NCBI GenBank assembly: GCA_900545715.1
Contig: URAJ01000009.1
Span: forward strand, 1 to 64,000
Direction: 5' to 3'
Length of the DNA: 64,000 nucleotides
DNA from: an uncultured Opitutales bacterium
Lineage (GTDB): Bacteria > Verrucomicrobiota > Verrucomicrobiia > Opitutales > Intestinicryptomonadaceae
Shown piece after piece: positions 1 to 9,094 of the stretch (position 1 is its first letter; each line of letters begins with the position of its first letter). Under the pieces are notes generated by a model. That model saw nothing but the letters and a program-made list of their open reading frames with translations. It was not told the origin of the DNA and did not search any database. Made by a program: the position numbers and the translations under genes.

Positions 1-113
1 TCGAGGACGATATCCGCCGCGTCGGAGCGCCCGATTGTCAGCACTGCGTTTTCGGGAATCTCAAAAAATCTCGACCGCCCGTCCGCCGATTTAACTTTAA
101 CGCGCGCTACCAT
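1..113 (-). CDS. FHA-domain protein of the Tad pilus locus (N-terminal fragment)
   Basis: This is the first ~37 codons of a minus-strand gene that continues past the left edge. The start ATG at 113 overlaps the end of the upstream secretin gene by 7 bases, so the two are translationally linked. The peptide runs MVARVKVKSADG...FFEIPENAVLTIGRSDAADI. The GRSDAADI stretch is the phosphothreonine-binding loop typical of an FHA domain. In Tad/Flp loci the gene after cpaC is usually an ATPase or localisation protein (CpaE/CpaF), and FHA domains occur at the N-terminus of some of these. Whether an ATPase domain follows cannot be seen here. Confidence 0.7.
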   Translation of the reverse strand, partial: MVARVKVKSADGRSRFFEIPENAVLTIGRSDAADIVL

Positions 114-1726
114 GTAAACATTTTCTCTGCGCGCGACTTGTTTGAATTCTCGCGAAGCTCATCCGCATCGGGCGCAATTCCCTTCGAGACGTCCCCCTCG
201 ACCCCCGACGTTTCCGCCGACGGCTTTGAAAGCATTTCAACAGCATTGCCGGCAATCTGGGGCGACACTAAAATCAACAACTGCAACTCCTCGACATTCT
301 CCTCCTCGTAGCCGAAAAGCGAGCTCAATACAGGAACGTGCCTGAGGAAAGCGTATCCGGAGTCGCTCTTTGTGCGCGTAATCTCGCGCTGGCCGGATAT
401 GACCGCGGTCTGCCCGAGATTGCAGACAATCTCGCTCTTGCTTCTGGTCTTGCGCTGGAGGTAGTCGTCGTCCTGCTTTATTGGCGCGAGGCTCTTTTCA
501 ACCTCCAATATCAGCCGAACTTTGTCGGCCTTTACAAGCCCGCCGCTGACTTTTATCGTAAGCCCAAAATTTATCTCTTTGAGATCGGCAACGTCCCTGC
601 CGTGTATCTCCACATTCAAAATTCCGCCGTTTTCATACACTGCCTGCTGCACGCCCTTTGAATTGCTCGTAATAGTCACATGGCCGCCGTCCCTGAAATC
701 GGAGACGCCGTTTTCGCCAAAAAATTGTATGGCGCCTTGAATGCCAGTATTCATGTACGCAAGCCCGCCGAATCCGGATTTCTGAGGCGCGTCGGAACCA
801 AGCCCCGGGGGAAGCTCGCCCGCAAGATACCTAAACCAGCTCTGTAAATCTACGGAAAGCACCGTGCCGTTCGCCCCGGAATTTCCCATGCGCGCAAGCT
901 GCGAGCGCGTGACGCCCACTATTACAACATTGACGTCAAGCTGAGTGTCGTCGACTTCCAAATTGTAAACCACCTCCGTCGGATTGGGGCCCGCGGAAAG
1001 CCATTTCTGCGACGACACTATTTTCTTAATCTCCTCAATATCGTTGTCGCACAGCATTCTTCCGTAAAATGTGAGAATGCCCGACGAAATTTTCATGCCG
1101 ACAGTCCCGGCCTTTTTCGGGATGTCGTTCTCGACCTTGAATCCCGCGTCAACAAGCTGCCTTCTGAGGGAGTCGAACATCTCGGGGCCGGGCTTGTAAG
1201 CAACATAGTTGCGGTAAGAATCGCGGTATTTGTCCAAGATATTCATAAACGCAAGATAGCGCGAGTATTTCGATATCTCGCCCCTAAGAGTTATCGCATT
1301 GTGCGACATTTCCGCCGTCACCTCGGAGAAATCCGATATGTCTTTGCACAAGTCGCGGTACAGCGACGCGAGCGAATTTGTGACATGCACCTTGAATGTC
1401 TTTGACATTGAGTTTGAATTCAAAGAGATGTCCGCATAGCCGGGTTCAACCCCCTTAATTTCAAGCCTTCTTCCCTTTGATCTTAAAATCTTAACACTCT
1501 TGGAAGACGATTCGTACCCGATTATTTCAAATGGAACTTCAAGAGTCCTGACTTCGTCCTGAGAGATTGTGACGCTTTCCGTCGGCAACGCCGCCTGCGA
1601 ACCTGCCTGCGATGGCGCTTCGCCACTCTGAGCCTCCGCAAAGCCCGACGTAGGCACGGCAACGATAGCCGCCGACAAGAGCAGAAGAAACGGAGAAAAT
1701 GCTGATTTTAATTTATAGTATTTCAT
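107..1726 (-). CDS. cpaC: Tad/Flp pilus outer-membrane secretin (CpaC/RcpA family)
   Basis: 539-residue secretin-like protein forming the outer-membrane channel of a Tad (Flp) pilus machine. A Sec signal peptide covers about residues 1-31 (hydrophobic FLLLLSAAIVAVP, then a SGFAEA cleavage region). A pilus-assembly N-terminal beta domain follows (about 50-115), then a BON/secretin N region, then the secretin barrel domain (about 255-490). The C-terminal barrel signature LRHVPVLSSLFGYEE and the closing LQLLILVSPQI are clear. The start overlaps the cpaB stop as ATGA, so it sits in an operon with cpaB upstream and the FHA-domain gene downstream. The Asn/Ser-rich C-terminal tail after residue 495 is probably disordered. 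Family assignment is secure; the pilus function is inferred from the neighbours. Confidence 0.87.
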   Translation of the reverse strand: MKYYKLKSAFSPFLLLLSAAIVAVPTSGFAEAQSGEAPSQAGSQAALPTESVTISQDEVRTLEVPFEIIGYESSSKSVKILRSKGRRLEIKGVEPGYADISLNSNSMSKTFKVHVTNSLASLYRDLCKDISDFSEVTAEMSHNAITLRGEISKYSRYLAFMNILDKYRDSYRNYVAYKPGPEMFDSLRRQLVDAGFKVENDIPKKAGTVGMKISSGILTFYGRMLCDNDIEEIKKIVSSQKWLSAGPNPTEVVYNLEVDDTQLDVNVVIVGVTRSQLARMGNSGANGTVLSVDLQSWFRYLAGELPPGLGSDAPQKSGFGGLAYMNTGIQGAIQFFGENGVSDFRDGGHVTITSNSKGVQQAVYENGGILNVEIHGRDVADLKEINFGLTIKVSGGLVKADKVRLILEVEKSLAPIKQDDDYLQRKTRSKSEIVCNLGQTAVISGQREITRTKSDSGYAFLRHVPVLSSLFGYEEENVEELQLLILVSPQIAGNAVEMLSKPSAETSGVEGDVSKGIAPDADELRENSNKSRAEKMFTW

Positions 1727-2532
1727 CTAACGCTTTCGGTTGGTGAAGAAGGCAATTCGGCAGATTGCAAACCCTTGCGAATGCCCTCGAAAGTTTTTTC
1801 GTTTACTACGCCAATTTCCTTCCTGTTAAGCGCGCTGGAATCGTTGCGCTTTCTAAGCACGGGGTAAAGCTCAGCCTCGCGCTGCGCTGCAATTACAATC
1901 ATTGCCTGCTGCGGCGGCAGAGACACAAATATCGTGCCGCTCGAAGTGCCGGACTCCCTAAAAGAGCCGTTGTTGTTGGCAATCCCAATAACTCTCACGC
2001 ACGGCAATAGCACGGAAGTCTCGCGGCTCTCCGCCTCTCTCACAGCCGGGGAAATTGCATTTTCGTTTTCCGGAACGCCCGGGATGCGCTCGACCTTCCG
2101 CGAAACGTACGTCGAAACAATTCCGATTTCATCGTTGGGCCTTAACATTTTAACAAGAGCCGGATCCGAAAAAGTTATCGGGATAGTCCACTCTCCCTCT
2201 TTCGAGCAATCGCCCAAAGATATTTTCAGCTGGATGTCGCTTATTAATATGTAGTCGCTTCTGGCGATGGAATGCTGGGCGCGCTGCCCGTAAATCATAG
2301 CGACATTTTCCCATAATAACGCGCCGTGCGGAAGAACGGATTTGGGAATGTCGCGGTATGTAAGGGCCCCCTCAACAAGTTCTTCGTCGGAGTCAATATC
2401 CCTTGCGGCGACAATTATAGAAATTGTCGCTTCGTCCTTAGTTTCCTTTCTATCGAACAGAGTCTTACTTACGACAAAAACCGCAGCGAGTCCAAGAACG
2501 ACCGATACAACCAAAGGTATTATGTTTTTCAT
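1723..2532 (-). CDS. cpaB: Flp pilus assembly protein CpaB/RcpC (SAF domain)
   Basis: 269-residue inner-membrane/periplasmic protein of the Tad pilus machine. One N-terminal transmembrane helix or uncleaved signal (about 5-22, IIPLVVSVVLGLAAVFVV) is followed by an SAF domain at about 38-105, recognisable from VAARDIDSDEELVEGALTYR and the later IARSDYILISDIQ. A beta-rich RcpC-like region at about 115-215 ends with VSLPPQQAMIVIAAQ. The stop overlaps the cpaC start (ATGA), the usual cpaB-cpaC order. In the family this protein is thought to stabilise or gate the secretin. It is probably the first gene of the visible part of the operon, since 318 bases without a gene separate it from the divergent gene to its right. 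Confidence 0.87.
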   Translation of the reverse strand: MKNIIPLVVSVVLGLAAVFVVSKTLFDRKETKDEATISIIVAARDIDSDEELVEGALTYRDIPKSVLPHGALLWENVAMIYGQRAQHSIARSDYILISDIQLKISLGDCSKEGEWTIPITFSDPALVKMLRPNDEIGIVSTYVSRKVERIPGVPENENAISPAVREAESRETSVLLPCVRVIGIANNNGSFRESGTSSGTIFVSLPPQQAMIVIAAQREAELYPVLRKRNDSSALNRKEIGVVNEKTFEGIRKGLQSAELPSSPTESVR

Positions 2533-2850
2533 TGTATTTTTTTCTCAATAAACGATGCGGTTTTGTCAAACTTTTAATCCCATACCGCATAGGTATTAAT
2601 GCAATTTTAATATCGGCGCAAAGCCTTTAAACAAAATAGCCTTCAAGTTATTTTACGGATAGAAAATTGTGATATTAAAAAAAAGGAACAACGCCGCTAT
2701 AATAATTCTCAAGAGTCTGCCGCCTAAAATAAAAGTATAGACATTTCCGATAGACAGATATTTTCTGCCAATATAGGCAAAACGCGCAAAGCATATTTGC
2801 TGACATCTTACGAAAAAAATAAAATACCGAAAGGCTAGGAGAAAGCATAT
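2533..2850. other. Divergent intergenic region between cpaB and the SnoaL-like gene
   Basis: 318 AT-rich bases between divergently transcribed genes. It should contain the cpaB promoter on the minus strand (a TTGACA-like box is visible near 2563-2568, without a convincing -10) and contains the promoter of the rightward gene. No coding frame in it looks real. Confidence 0.6.
2797..2825 (+). promoter_or_regulatory. Sigma70-type promoter of the SnoaL-like gene
   Basis: TTGCTG at 2797-2802 and TAAAAT at 2820-2825 are separated by 17 bases. AGGAG follows at about 2838, ahead of the ATG at 2851. Pattern match only. Confidence 0.5.
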
Positions 2851-3267
2851 ATGAAAAAAGAAGAAATCGCATTAAAGATGAAGCAATTTGAAACAATGAT
2901 AAATACGGCTGACAAAAGTCTGGCGGACGAGTTGATTGCAAGCGACGCTTCGTTCTATACCCCCGCATCCCCCGAACCCGTATTCGGCGGAGACGGATAT
3001 TTATCGGTAGTGTACTTTATGCGCAAAGGTTTTTCCGATGTACAGTGGAAATTGGAGGAATTGATAGCCGGTGACGATAAAGTTGCTGTGCGCTGGACAT
3101 GTTCGGGGACAAACGACGGAGATTTTATGGGGATAAAAGCCACCGGCAAAAAATTTTCCGCATGCATGATGAATTTTTATTATTTTAATAAAGACGGAAA
3201 AATCGTAAACGATGTAGCCGCAGAAGGAATGATAGCAATTGTAAGGGCAATAGGGCTGATGAAATGA
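2851..3267 (+). CDS. SnoaL-like / NTF2-fold protein
   Basis: 138-residue cytoplasmic protein of the SnoaL-like (NTF2-like) alpha+beta fold. The N-terminal helix with MKQFETMINTADKSLADELI is followed by the typical strand FYTPASPEPVFGGDGYLSVV, then VAVRWTCSGTNDGDFMGI and a final strand containing GKIVNDVAAEGM. Related proteins are annotated as ester cyclases or as members of unknown function; substrates cannot be predicted. AGGAG sits about 9 bases before the ATG and a 17-bp-spaced promoter lies just upstream, so it is probably monocistronic. A hairpin with a TGCGG/CCGCA stem lies downstream at 3428-3450 but lacks a T-tract. Confidence 0.75.
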   Translation: MKKEEIALKMKQFETMINTADKSLADELIASDASFYTPASPEPVFGGDGYLSVVYFMRKGFSDVQWKLEELIAGDDKVAVRWTCSGTNDGDFMGIKATGKKFSACMMNFYYFNKDGKIVNDVAAEGMIAIVRAIGLMK

Positions 3268-3907
3268 GTCCGAAAATAAGTAGCTTGCATATTGGCACTG
3301 ATTATCGCGTTATATAAAATATAGAAGTTAGATTAAAAATTTAACTATATATAAATTTTTTAGCATTTCGGCAAGCGCTGAAATATATTTTAGATATTAT
3401 ATAAATAGGGGGGAAGAGAAACAATAAATGCGGTCGAATAAAACGGCCGCACATAGTTATTATGCGCCGTAGAAATGAGTTAGTTTTTTAAAAAGATAAT
3501 TAAAGAGAATTAAAGTTATTACAAGAATATCACTCCGATAATAAAGAGATAAAACCGCCTCATATAATTTTATAAAAAATGCCAACTCGCCTCTTAGTGA
3601 AAATATTAAATTTTTGTATGTAAACATTCGGGAAGAACAAAATCAATATAGTCCATAGTAAAGTCTATGGAGAAAAAGATTGATGCGAAAAACCACTCAA
3701 TAAAGGGCGCGGGAATATCGTAGAATTGCCGCTTTGCAATATCGCAACTATCCTGTAAAATCAATCCGGACTTCATGAGGAATCAAACCTCGATTTGGCG
3801 TTTAGGAACAAATAGAATATTGTTAGCTGCAAGTATGTTAGGGGATTTTTGCCCAATGGTAAGGCAATCCCTTACCAAAGCGCAATTTTGACAGGAAAGG
3901 ATTTTGT
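3268..3907. other. AT-rich gap before the integrase; probable left end of the integrated element
   Basis: 640 bases, very AT-rich, without a convincing gene. It holds small hairpins: TGCGG/CCGCA at 3428-3450, CCATAG/CTATGG near 3653-3671, and GGTAAG/CTTACC near 3858-3876. The last lies just before the integrase and its AAAGGA ribosome site. The left boundary of the element should be here, but no copy of the tRNA-Arg 3' end is visible, so no attachment site is called. Confidence 0.5.
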
Positions 3908-5178
3908 ATGAAGAACAGATCTCCTTCCTTCCCAAAGAAAGTTGCCGAGAAAAACCGCGAGCGCTGGGTCGTTTACTATTTCGACACAGACAAGCAAAAA
4001 CGCTGGTCGCGCAGGTTTTCCACCGAAGCCGAAGCGCTCGAATTTTTCCGCGAAAAAAATGTTTACGATGAAAAATTGGGCGTTGAGGCAAACCGCATTT
4101 CGCCGACAGACAGGCGCGAGCTTGTCGAAGCTAAAATGCTTTTAGCTCCCCTTCGCACAAGTTTGACAAACGCGGTATTAACCTACGTTAAACTCACCAA
4201 AGACTTGGAGCCGCACGGCATAAGTTTGAATAGGGCAATAGAAGAATACAAGGCGCTTTCCAAGCTGAAAGAACGCTCCGTAAGGCTCGATTTTGCAATA
4301 GATAGATATTGCCTATCCCTGCAAAAGAAAGAGCTTTCCGGAGAGTATTTAACGGGCGTAGAAAGAATTTTATTTAGGTTTATGGAAAGCTTTGAGCGCG
4401 ACAGGATTGTCTCGCTAATTGGCGGCAAAGAAATTTTCCACTGGCTTATAAATCTCAAGAAGCGCGAATATGCCGATAGCGACAAACTTCATGTGGACGG
4501 CCGCCCGATGAGGGTTTTTAAGGAGACAAGCCAAGACTTGGCGTATATTCAAGAAACGAGTATCGCCGAACGCTCTACTCATTTTTTAAGTTTTGCAAAA
4601 TGCAGGACTGGCTCGACAACAATCCCGTTGAGAAAGTGGAAAGCTGGCGAGCAAGGGGCAGAACGCCCGGAATATTCACGCCCGAAGAAGTGCGCAGGAT
4701 TCTAAACTCCACGCCGCCGCAAAGCGAAATCCGCGCATTTACAGCCATAGCCGCCTTTACAGGAATACGCAACGCCGAGCTAAAAAGGCTGACTTGGGAC
4801 AAAATAAGGCTCGACGACCGAGAAATCATACTCGACAGCGAAATTACAAAAACGGCATCGCGCAGAATCGTAAAGATTCCTGAAAACTTGGCGAAATGGC
4901 TCGAACCGTACGTCTGGGATCTCGGCACAAAGAAAAAGATTCTTACAAGACGAAAAGTTCCAGTGCTAAAAAAGCTTCACGAGAGCCTCGGCAAAGGCAA
5001 CTGGATAAAGAACGGCCTGCGCCATTCAGCGGCGACCTACTACCTCGCGCTGACAAATAACGCATACCTAACCGCCGAGCAAATGGGACACGCCGTAGAT
5101 GTCCTAAAACAGCACTACAACGGCCTTGCCCGCGAAAAAGACGCCATAAAATACTTCGAGATTCTGCCAGAAGAATAA
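3908..5178 (+). pseudogene. Tyrosine-family site-specific integrase, frameshifted
   Basis: Two overlapping frames together make one phage/ICE-type tyrosine integrase of about 420 residues. The first frame (from 3908, RBS AAAGGA) gives an arm/core-binding region starting MKNRSPSFPKKVAEKNRERW. It loses homology-like character around 4520-4555, where the other frame picks up with RNEYRRTLYSFFKFCKMQDW. The second part carries the catalytic domain: GIRNAEL (first Arg), GLRHSAATYY (HxxR region, with Asn at the usual His), MGHAVDVLKQHY (His and nucleophilic Tyr). The shift must occur after the in-frame stop at 4519-4521, and no clear slippery heptamer is seen there. A mutation is therefore likelier than programmed frameshifting, though a base-call error is also possible. 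Confidence 0.75.
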
Positions 5179-5256
5179 CGGCGGGCACTCCAAATTCCGC
5201 ACATGTGCGGAATATGAGAATATGTCGATTTGGGAAACGTGGATAATCGCTCCAAA

Positions 5257-5311
5257 ACATACAACTAACATACAACTAACGTACAAGTAACATACAAGTA
5301 GCGCACAAGCT
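5257..5311. repeat. Five tandem 11-bp repeats downstream of the integrase
   Basis: Units ACATACAACTA (5257-5267), ACATACAACTA (5268-5278), ACGTACAAGTA (5279-5289), ACATACAAGTA (5290-5300) and the degenerate GCGCACAAGCT (5301-5311). The period of one helical turn and the place between an integrase and an element gene suit a cooperative protein-binding site, such as integrase arm sites or iterons. That function is inference. Confidence 0.75.
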
Positions 5312-6026
5312 ATGACAAGCTGCGAAATATTCTGGCAAGGGTTCGGTTTTCTTGCACTTTATTAAAGGCGTTGTTGATGTTTTCAGCATTCGCATTCTCC
5401 GAAGCCGACTTGCCGTTATCCCTCGATTTAAGCTCTTTTAAAAACACATTCTGGATTCTTAGCGGCGCATAGGTTATTTTTCTGATGACTGTTCTTAAAT
5501 CCTCTGTGTAAGTCTTTGCAAATATTAGCTTCATTTCTTCGGAATCTTCGCCCAAGGCTACAAGGGCTTGAACGTACATAAAGGCTTTCTTGTCGGCAAT
5601 TCGGGACAATTTAAGCGGGATATGCCTAAATTCTACCGGTCTTGGATATTCAAACAGATCAAACTCAAATTTTTTGTTTGGACCAGTGCTTGGAAATACA
5701 AAATCGCCGCTTTTGTCTAAGCCAAAATACGCAAAGGTATCTGCTAGCGTCGGAAAAATCTTCCAAGAGAATCTTCGCGCTATGGCATTGGCAATGGATT
5801 GATGTTTTGGCCTATATCCATAGGGAAATTCTTTTGTGCAGATTCGCTTATAATATAGAGAATGCCCAAGGGCGTCGATTTTCTTTGCCAGAGTAAGACG
5901 CCTTAACGCCGTCCTAATTGTGTTTTGGTTTGCGATGTCCGCAAAATCTGTTGACGAAAACACCCTGCCGCTTTCCAAAAAACTGATTTTTCTAAGAATT
6001 TGTTCCTCTACTGTCCGCTTTATCAT
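5310..6026 (-). CDS. DUF6088 / AbiEi-like winged-helix protein
   Basis: About 238 residues from the preferred start MIKRTVEEQIL at 6026; an in-frame upstream ATG at 6074 would add 16 residues. The N-terminal 70 residues match the winged helix of DUF6088 proteins: EEQILRKISFL, an SSTDFADIAN segment, and TALRRLTLAKKIDALGHSLY, where the family reads RxGxGxY. DUF6088 proteins resemble AbiEi, the antitoxin part of type IV toxin-antitoxin systems, and are often carried by integrative elements. No nucleotidyltransferase (AbiEii-like) partner lies next to it. The stop falls in the 11-bp repeat array. It runs opposite to its element neighbours, so it is probably expressed on its own. Confidence 0.6.
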   Translation of the reverse strand: MIKRTVEEQILRKISFLESGRVFSSTDFADIANQNTIRTALRRLTLAKKIDALGHSLYYKRICTKEFPYGYRPKHQSIANAIARRFSWKIFPTLADTFAYFGLDKSGDFVFPSTGPNKKFEFDLFEYPRPVEFRHIPLKLSRIADKKAFMYVQALVALGEDSEEMKLIFAKTYTEDLRTVIRKITYAPLRIQNVFLKELKSRDNGKSASENANAENINNAFNKVQENRTLARIFRSLS

Positions 6027-6436
6027 GAAACGAAAAATACATAAAAAGCGTTTCAAATCAAGCGCATAATCCATTTATTTTCAATCCCATTACCATTTGA
6101 TAATAGCCTATTTGAGAATTTTTATTTGGCTGTTTTTTAATAAGACAAATAAAGGCTCTGAAAAACGGAACGCATGGCAAATTTTGCGGAAAATGGAAGT
6201 TTATATCTTGGAATTCCCATTTGTATTACCAGTGAAACATTTCCCCCCGACCAAGCAATTTTTGCCAAATTTTTTTGCGCCATATAATCCAAAATCGACA
6301 CACTTTTATTTTGTGTCGTTTTTCCGTCTTCTTGGGAAACCACTTTCCCAACTATTTTTTTCAGCCTTCCAATTTGATTTTTTGCGCAATTTTACGGCTA
6401 TTTATTTTTGAAAAATTTGACACGCGGACATTCTGC
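6027..6436. other. AT-rich intergenic region in the element
   Basis: About 400 bases between the leftward DUF6088-like gene and the rightward excisionase-like gene. It should hold both promoters. Homopolymeric A/T stretches make individual promoter boxes uncertain, and no coding frame here looks genuine. Confidence 0.5.
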
Positions 6437-6694
6437 ATGAAAAAGAAAAAATCCGCAATAACTCAAACATTAACGCAGCCTGACGCAAGCGACAGGCTTT
6501 TTACACGCGCAGAGGTGGCGGAGTATCTCAATATTGGCACAACCTTCATTGAGCAGCTCCGCAGACAGGGCAAACTGCCGAGCTACCGTCTTTCGGGCAA
6601 GTGCATTCGCTACAAGAAAAGCGATTGCGACGTCCTGCTTGACCACTGCTTTATAGTCCGCCCCGCCAAAAGCGCGAAGAAAGGAGAAATCTAA
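6437..6694 (+). CDS. Excisionase-like helix-turn-helix protein
   Basis: 85-residue basic protein starting MKKKKSAITQTL at 6437; the open frame extends further upstream but that part is low-complexity AT-rich sequence. Residues about 20-70 form a MerR/excisionase-type winged helix: RLFTRAEVAEYLNIGTTFIE, then LRRQGKLPSYRLSGKCIRYK, ending in the usual 'KSDCDVLL' helix. Such proteins act as recombination directionality factors or repressors in integrated elements. The stop overlaps the next gene's start by one base (TAATG), so it is co-expressed with the ATPase. Confidence 0.75.
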   Translation: MKKKKSAITQTLTQPDASDRLFTRAEVAEYLNIGTTFIEQLRRQGKLPSYRLSGKCIRYKKSDCDVLLDHCFIVRPAKSAKKGEI

Positions 6695-7479
6695 TGAGAA
6701 TTCGCACGATAAGCCAAATTTTAGCCGAAGAAAACGAGTCGATGTTTTCATTTGACGACGTTGTTATCGATAAAAACTTTCTGCGCAAGGGTCAAACGTG
6801 GGTGATTTCGGGCGCGACAGGAATCGGCAAAAGCGTTCTTGCCATGCAGCTTTCCCTCGGGCTCGCTTTTGGAGAAAAAACGCTGGGCCTTGAAATTTTT
6901 AAGCCCGCCAAGACGCTTTTGCTCCACAATGAAAACCCGATTATCGACGAGAAGATTTATTTTCGAGGGATTGTCTCGCAGTTTGCGCTCGATGAAAAGC
7001 CGAACGCTGACAGGCTAAACGAAAACCTGCGCATCTCCTGCAAAACAGGCCGCTACTATTCGGTGGACGAATTCATATCGAAACTGGACGCCTCTTTAAG
7101 CGCGGGCAAATACGATGTGGTAATTGTGGATTCGCTGTCGTCGTTTGTGCATTGCAACTTTTCAGACCATGCGGCGGTTGCCGACCTCTTTTGCAAAATA
7201 AATGGGCTAAAATCGAAGCACAACTTCGCAATGGTTTTGATCCACCATTTCGACAAGCCGATGTTTTGGAGCAAAAGGCTTCACCCCGCAAAATGGTGTA
7301 TGGGCGGGAAGGCAATAGGGATATATGCAAATATCATGTCCGCTGTTTTGGGAACGAAGAAAGAGTCCGTTTTTACATTTAGCCACTGCGAGCCATTTAC
7401 AAACTCTGAAATTTCGCAGACGCATATCGCGCATTGCAAAAGCGGCAACATAGCTTGGGAGGAAGTAGAAAATGTTTAA
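6694..7479 (+). CDS. RepA-like AAA ATPase of the element
   Basis: 261-residue P-loop ATPase of the AAA_25/RepA (RecA-fold) type. The Walker A motif GATGIGKSVLA is at about residues 40-50 and Walker B VVIVDSLSSF at about 140. A sensor-like MVLIHHFDKP follows, as in hexameric helicases of the RSF1010 RepA kind. Proteins of this type are linked to replication of plasmids and integrative elements. It overlaps the excisionase-like gene by one base at its start and the DUF3987 gene by 8 bases at its end, so xis-repA-DUF3987 form one operon. Confidence 0.75.
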   Translation: MRIRTISQILAEENESMFSFDDVVIDKNFLRKGQTWVISGATGIGKSVLAMQLSLGLAFGEKTLGLEIFKPAKTLLLHNENPIIDEKIYFRGIVSQFALDEKPNADRLNENLRISCKTGRYYSVDEFISKLDASLSAGKYDVVIVDSLSSFVHCNFSDHAAVADLFCKINGLKSKHNFAMVLIHHFDKPMFWSKRLHPAKWCMGGKAIGIYANIMSAVLGTKKESVFTFSHCEPFTNSEISQTHIAHCKSGNIAWEEVENV

Positions 7480-8926
7480 AAAGCCCGAAAGTCCGCAATT
7501 TTTTGCAACTATGGAAACGCTGTCGGAGGCCTACAGGGAGTTTTACGAAAGCGAATGTCCCATAGACGCCTTTCCGAAAGTTATACGCGACGTGGCAAAG
7601 ACCTATTCCGCCGCAAGAAATTTGCCAATGGAGCTGCTTTGCTTTTGCGCCTGCGGAATTCTAAGCGGCGCGATGGGCAGAGTATTCAAGGCAAAAAACG
7701 CAGTAAGCGGCGGATATACGCAAAATGCAAATATCTTTGTCTTAGGTGTCGGCGAAAGCTCCACCGGCAAAAGCGCGAGCATAAGGGCTCTTTTCTCGAA
7801 TCTGGAAAGGCGCGTCTTGCGGGAAATCTCCCAGTACGAAAAAGAGCTGGAGATTTTCAAGAAGTCGAAAACAAAGCTCGCGCAGGACAAGCTTAACGAC
7901 AAAGAAGGCTTCGGCTTTGACGACGAAACAGCGGATACCCCAAAACTTCCGCGAAATCCAGATTTTATCGTAAAAAATTCCACGTCGGAAGCTCTGATAA
8001 AGGCAATGGAGGCAAGCGGAGGCGAAATATTCTCCGTGTGCGAAGAAGCCAGAGACAGCATCTATATTGTAGCCGGCAACTATCGCAAGCAAGGCGATGA
8101 CACCGAGACCCTAAACAGCGGCTGGTGCGGCGAGCCAATAAAGCACAACCGAATTGTAAACGGGATTTCAAGTGTCCCCAATCCGTGCATTTCACTGCTT
8201 TGGATGGTGCAAAACGACATAATAGACAATATCGTTGCAAAGAACAAAGGCAGTTTTATAGGCAGCGGATTTCTAGGAAGATTTCTCTATTGCAGAGGCG
8301 CTCCCAAGACCGTTCCCGCCTCAAAAGAAAATATCCCGCTTGACGAATCCGCAATTTCCAGATGGGAAACGCTTCTTGCGGAGACTTACCAAATCCGCAA
8401 GAAGGGCCTGCCAGTATGGTTTGACACCGACCAAGACGCCTTTGATTATTTCTGGGAGTTCGACGCCTTTAATACAAAACTTATGAACGGCAAACTGCGC
8501 ACACAAGCGCCTTTGCTCGGCAAGGCGCGGGAAAACGCAATTAGGCTTGCGATTATTTTCGCGCATGCGGAAGGCGCGGACCGCATCACCGCCGACATCG
8601 CAAAACGCGCATGCAGGGTTGTCTCATATTCAATTTGCGTTTCGGTGGTTTTGTTTTCAAGCGGAATGCTCCCTGAAATTGAACACGACAGGGCTAAAAT
8701 GGACGCCATGATTCGGCAAAACGACGGTTTCTACAAAAAAATCAGCTTCTTTGACCAATATTCAAGTCTGCGCAGCGAGCGCGTGGAATTTATCGTCCAT
8801 ACGTTCCCCGACCTTTACGAAATCGTCAAAAAAGGCAAAGGAAGATACGTCGTTTTGAAAGATAGACTGAACGACGCAAAACAGGTGCTTGGCATCGAAA
8901 CCGACGATGACGACGATCTGTTTTAG
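7472..8926 (+). CDS. DUF3987 family protein (primase/helicase-like element protein)
   Basis: 484-residue protein recognised as DUF3987 from its overall plan: an N-terminal helical region (CPIDAFPKVIRDVAKTYSAA), a P-loop GVGESSTGKSASI at about residues 90-102, a long charged linker (about 125-160), then FIVKNSTSEALIKAM with an SVCEEARD acidic motif in the Walker B position. The family is common beside RepA-like ATPases in plasmids, phages and integrative elements and is thought to work in replication. The C-terminus is acidic (ETDDDDDLF). The stop codon touches the first unit of the downstream octamer repeats. Confidence 0.75.
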   Translation: MFKKPESPQFFATMETLSEAYREFYESECPIDAFPKVIRDVAKTYSAARNLPMELLCFCACGILSGAMGRVFKAKNAVSGGYTQNANIFVLGVGESSTGKSASIRALFSNLERRVLREISQYEKELEIFKKSKTKLAQDKLNDKEGFGFDDETADTPKLPRNPDFIVKNSTSEALIKAMEASGGEIFSVCEEARDSIYIVAGNYRKQGDDTETLNSGWCGEPIKHNRIVNGISSVPNPCISLLWMVQNDIIDNIVAKNKGSFIGSGFLGRFLYCRGAPKTVPASKENIPLDESAISRWETLLAETYQIRKKGLPVWFDTDQDAFDYFWEFDAFNTKLMNGKLRTQAPLLGKARENAIRLAIIFAHAEGADRITADIAKRACRVVSYSICVSVVLFSSGMLPEIEHDRAKMDAMIRQNDGFYKKISFFDQYSSLRSERVEFIVHTFPDLYEIVKKGKGRYVVLKDRLNDAKQVLGIETDDDDDLF

Positions 8927-9020
8927 CAAATAGGTGAAATAGGCAAATAGATAAATAGGTGTGAGGCCTGCCAGTCGGAGAGAAATAGGCAAATAGGTAA
9001 ATAGACAAATAGGAAAATAG
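8926..9020. repeat. Nine octamer repeats nnAAATAG
   Basis: Units with the core AAATAG start at 8926, 8934 (9 bp), 8943, 8951, 8981, 8989, 8997, 9005 and 9013. A 22-base GC-richer interruption lies at 8959-8980. They start at the DUF3987 stop codon. Such regularly spaced direct repeats next to replication-type genes resemble iterons; function not shown. Confidence 0.8.
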
Positions 9021-9094
9021 ATTGCAATACACATTAAAACTTGAATTTTGTTTGACTTTCAAACCGACATCTGGTCTCATACCTTCTTTATCCC

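Noticed and set aside
4515..4560. Programmed -1 frameshift in the integrase
   Set aside because: The T-rich run before the stop at 4519-4521 cannot work because the other frame stops there; no slippery heptamer or pseudoknot is visible after it. Mutation or error is simpler.
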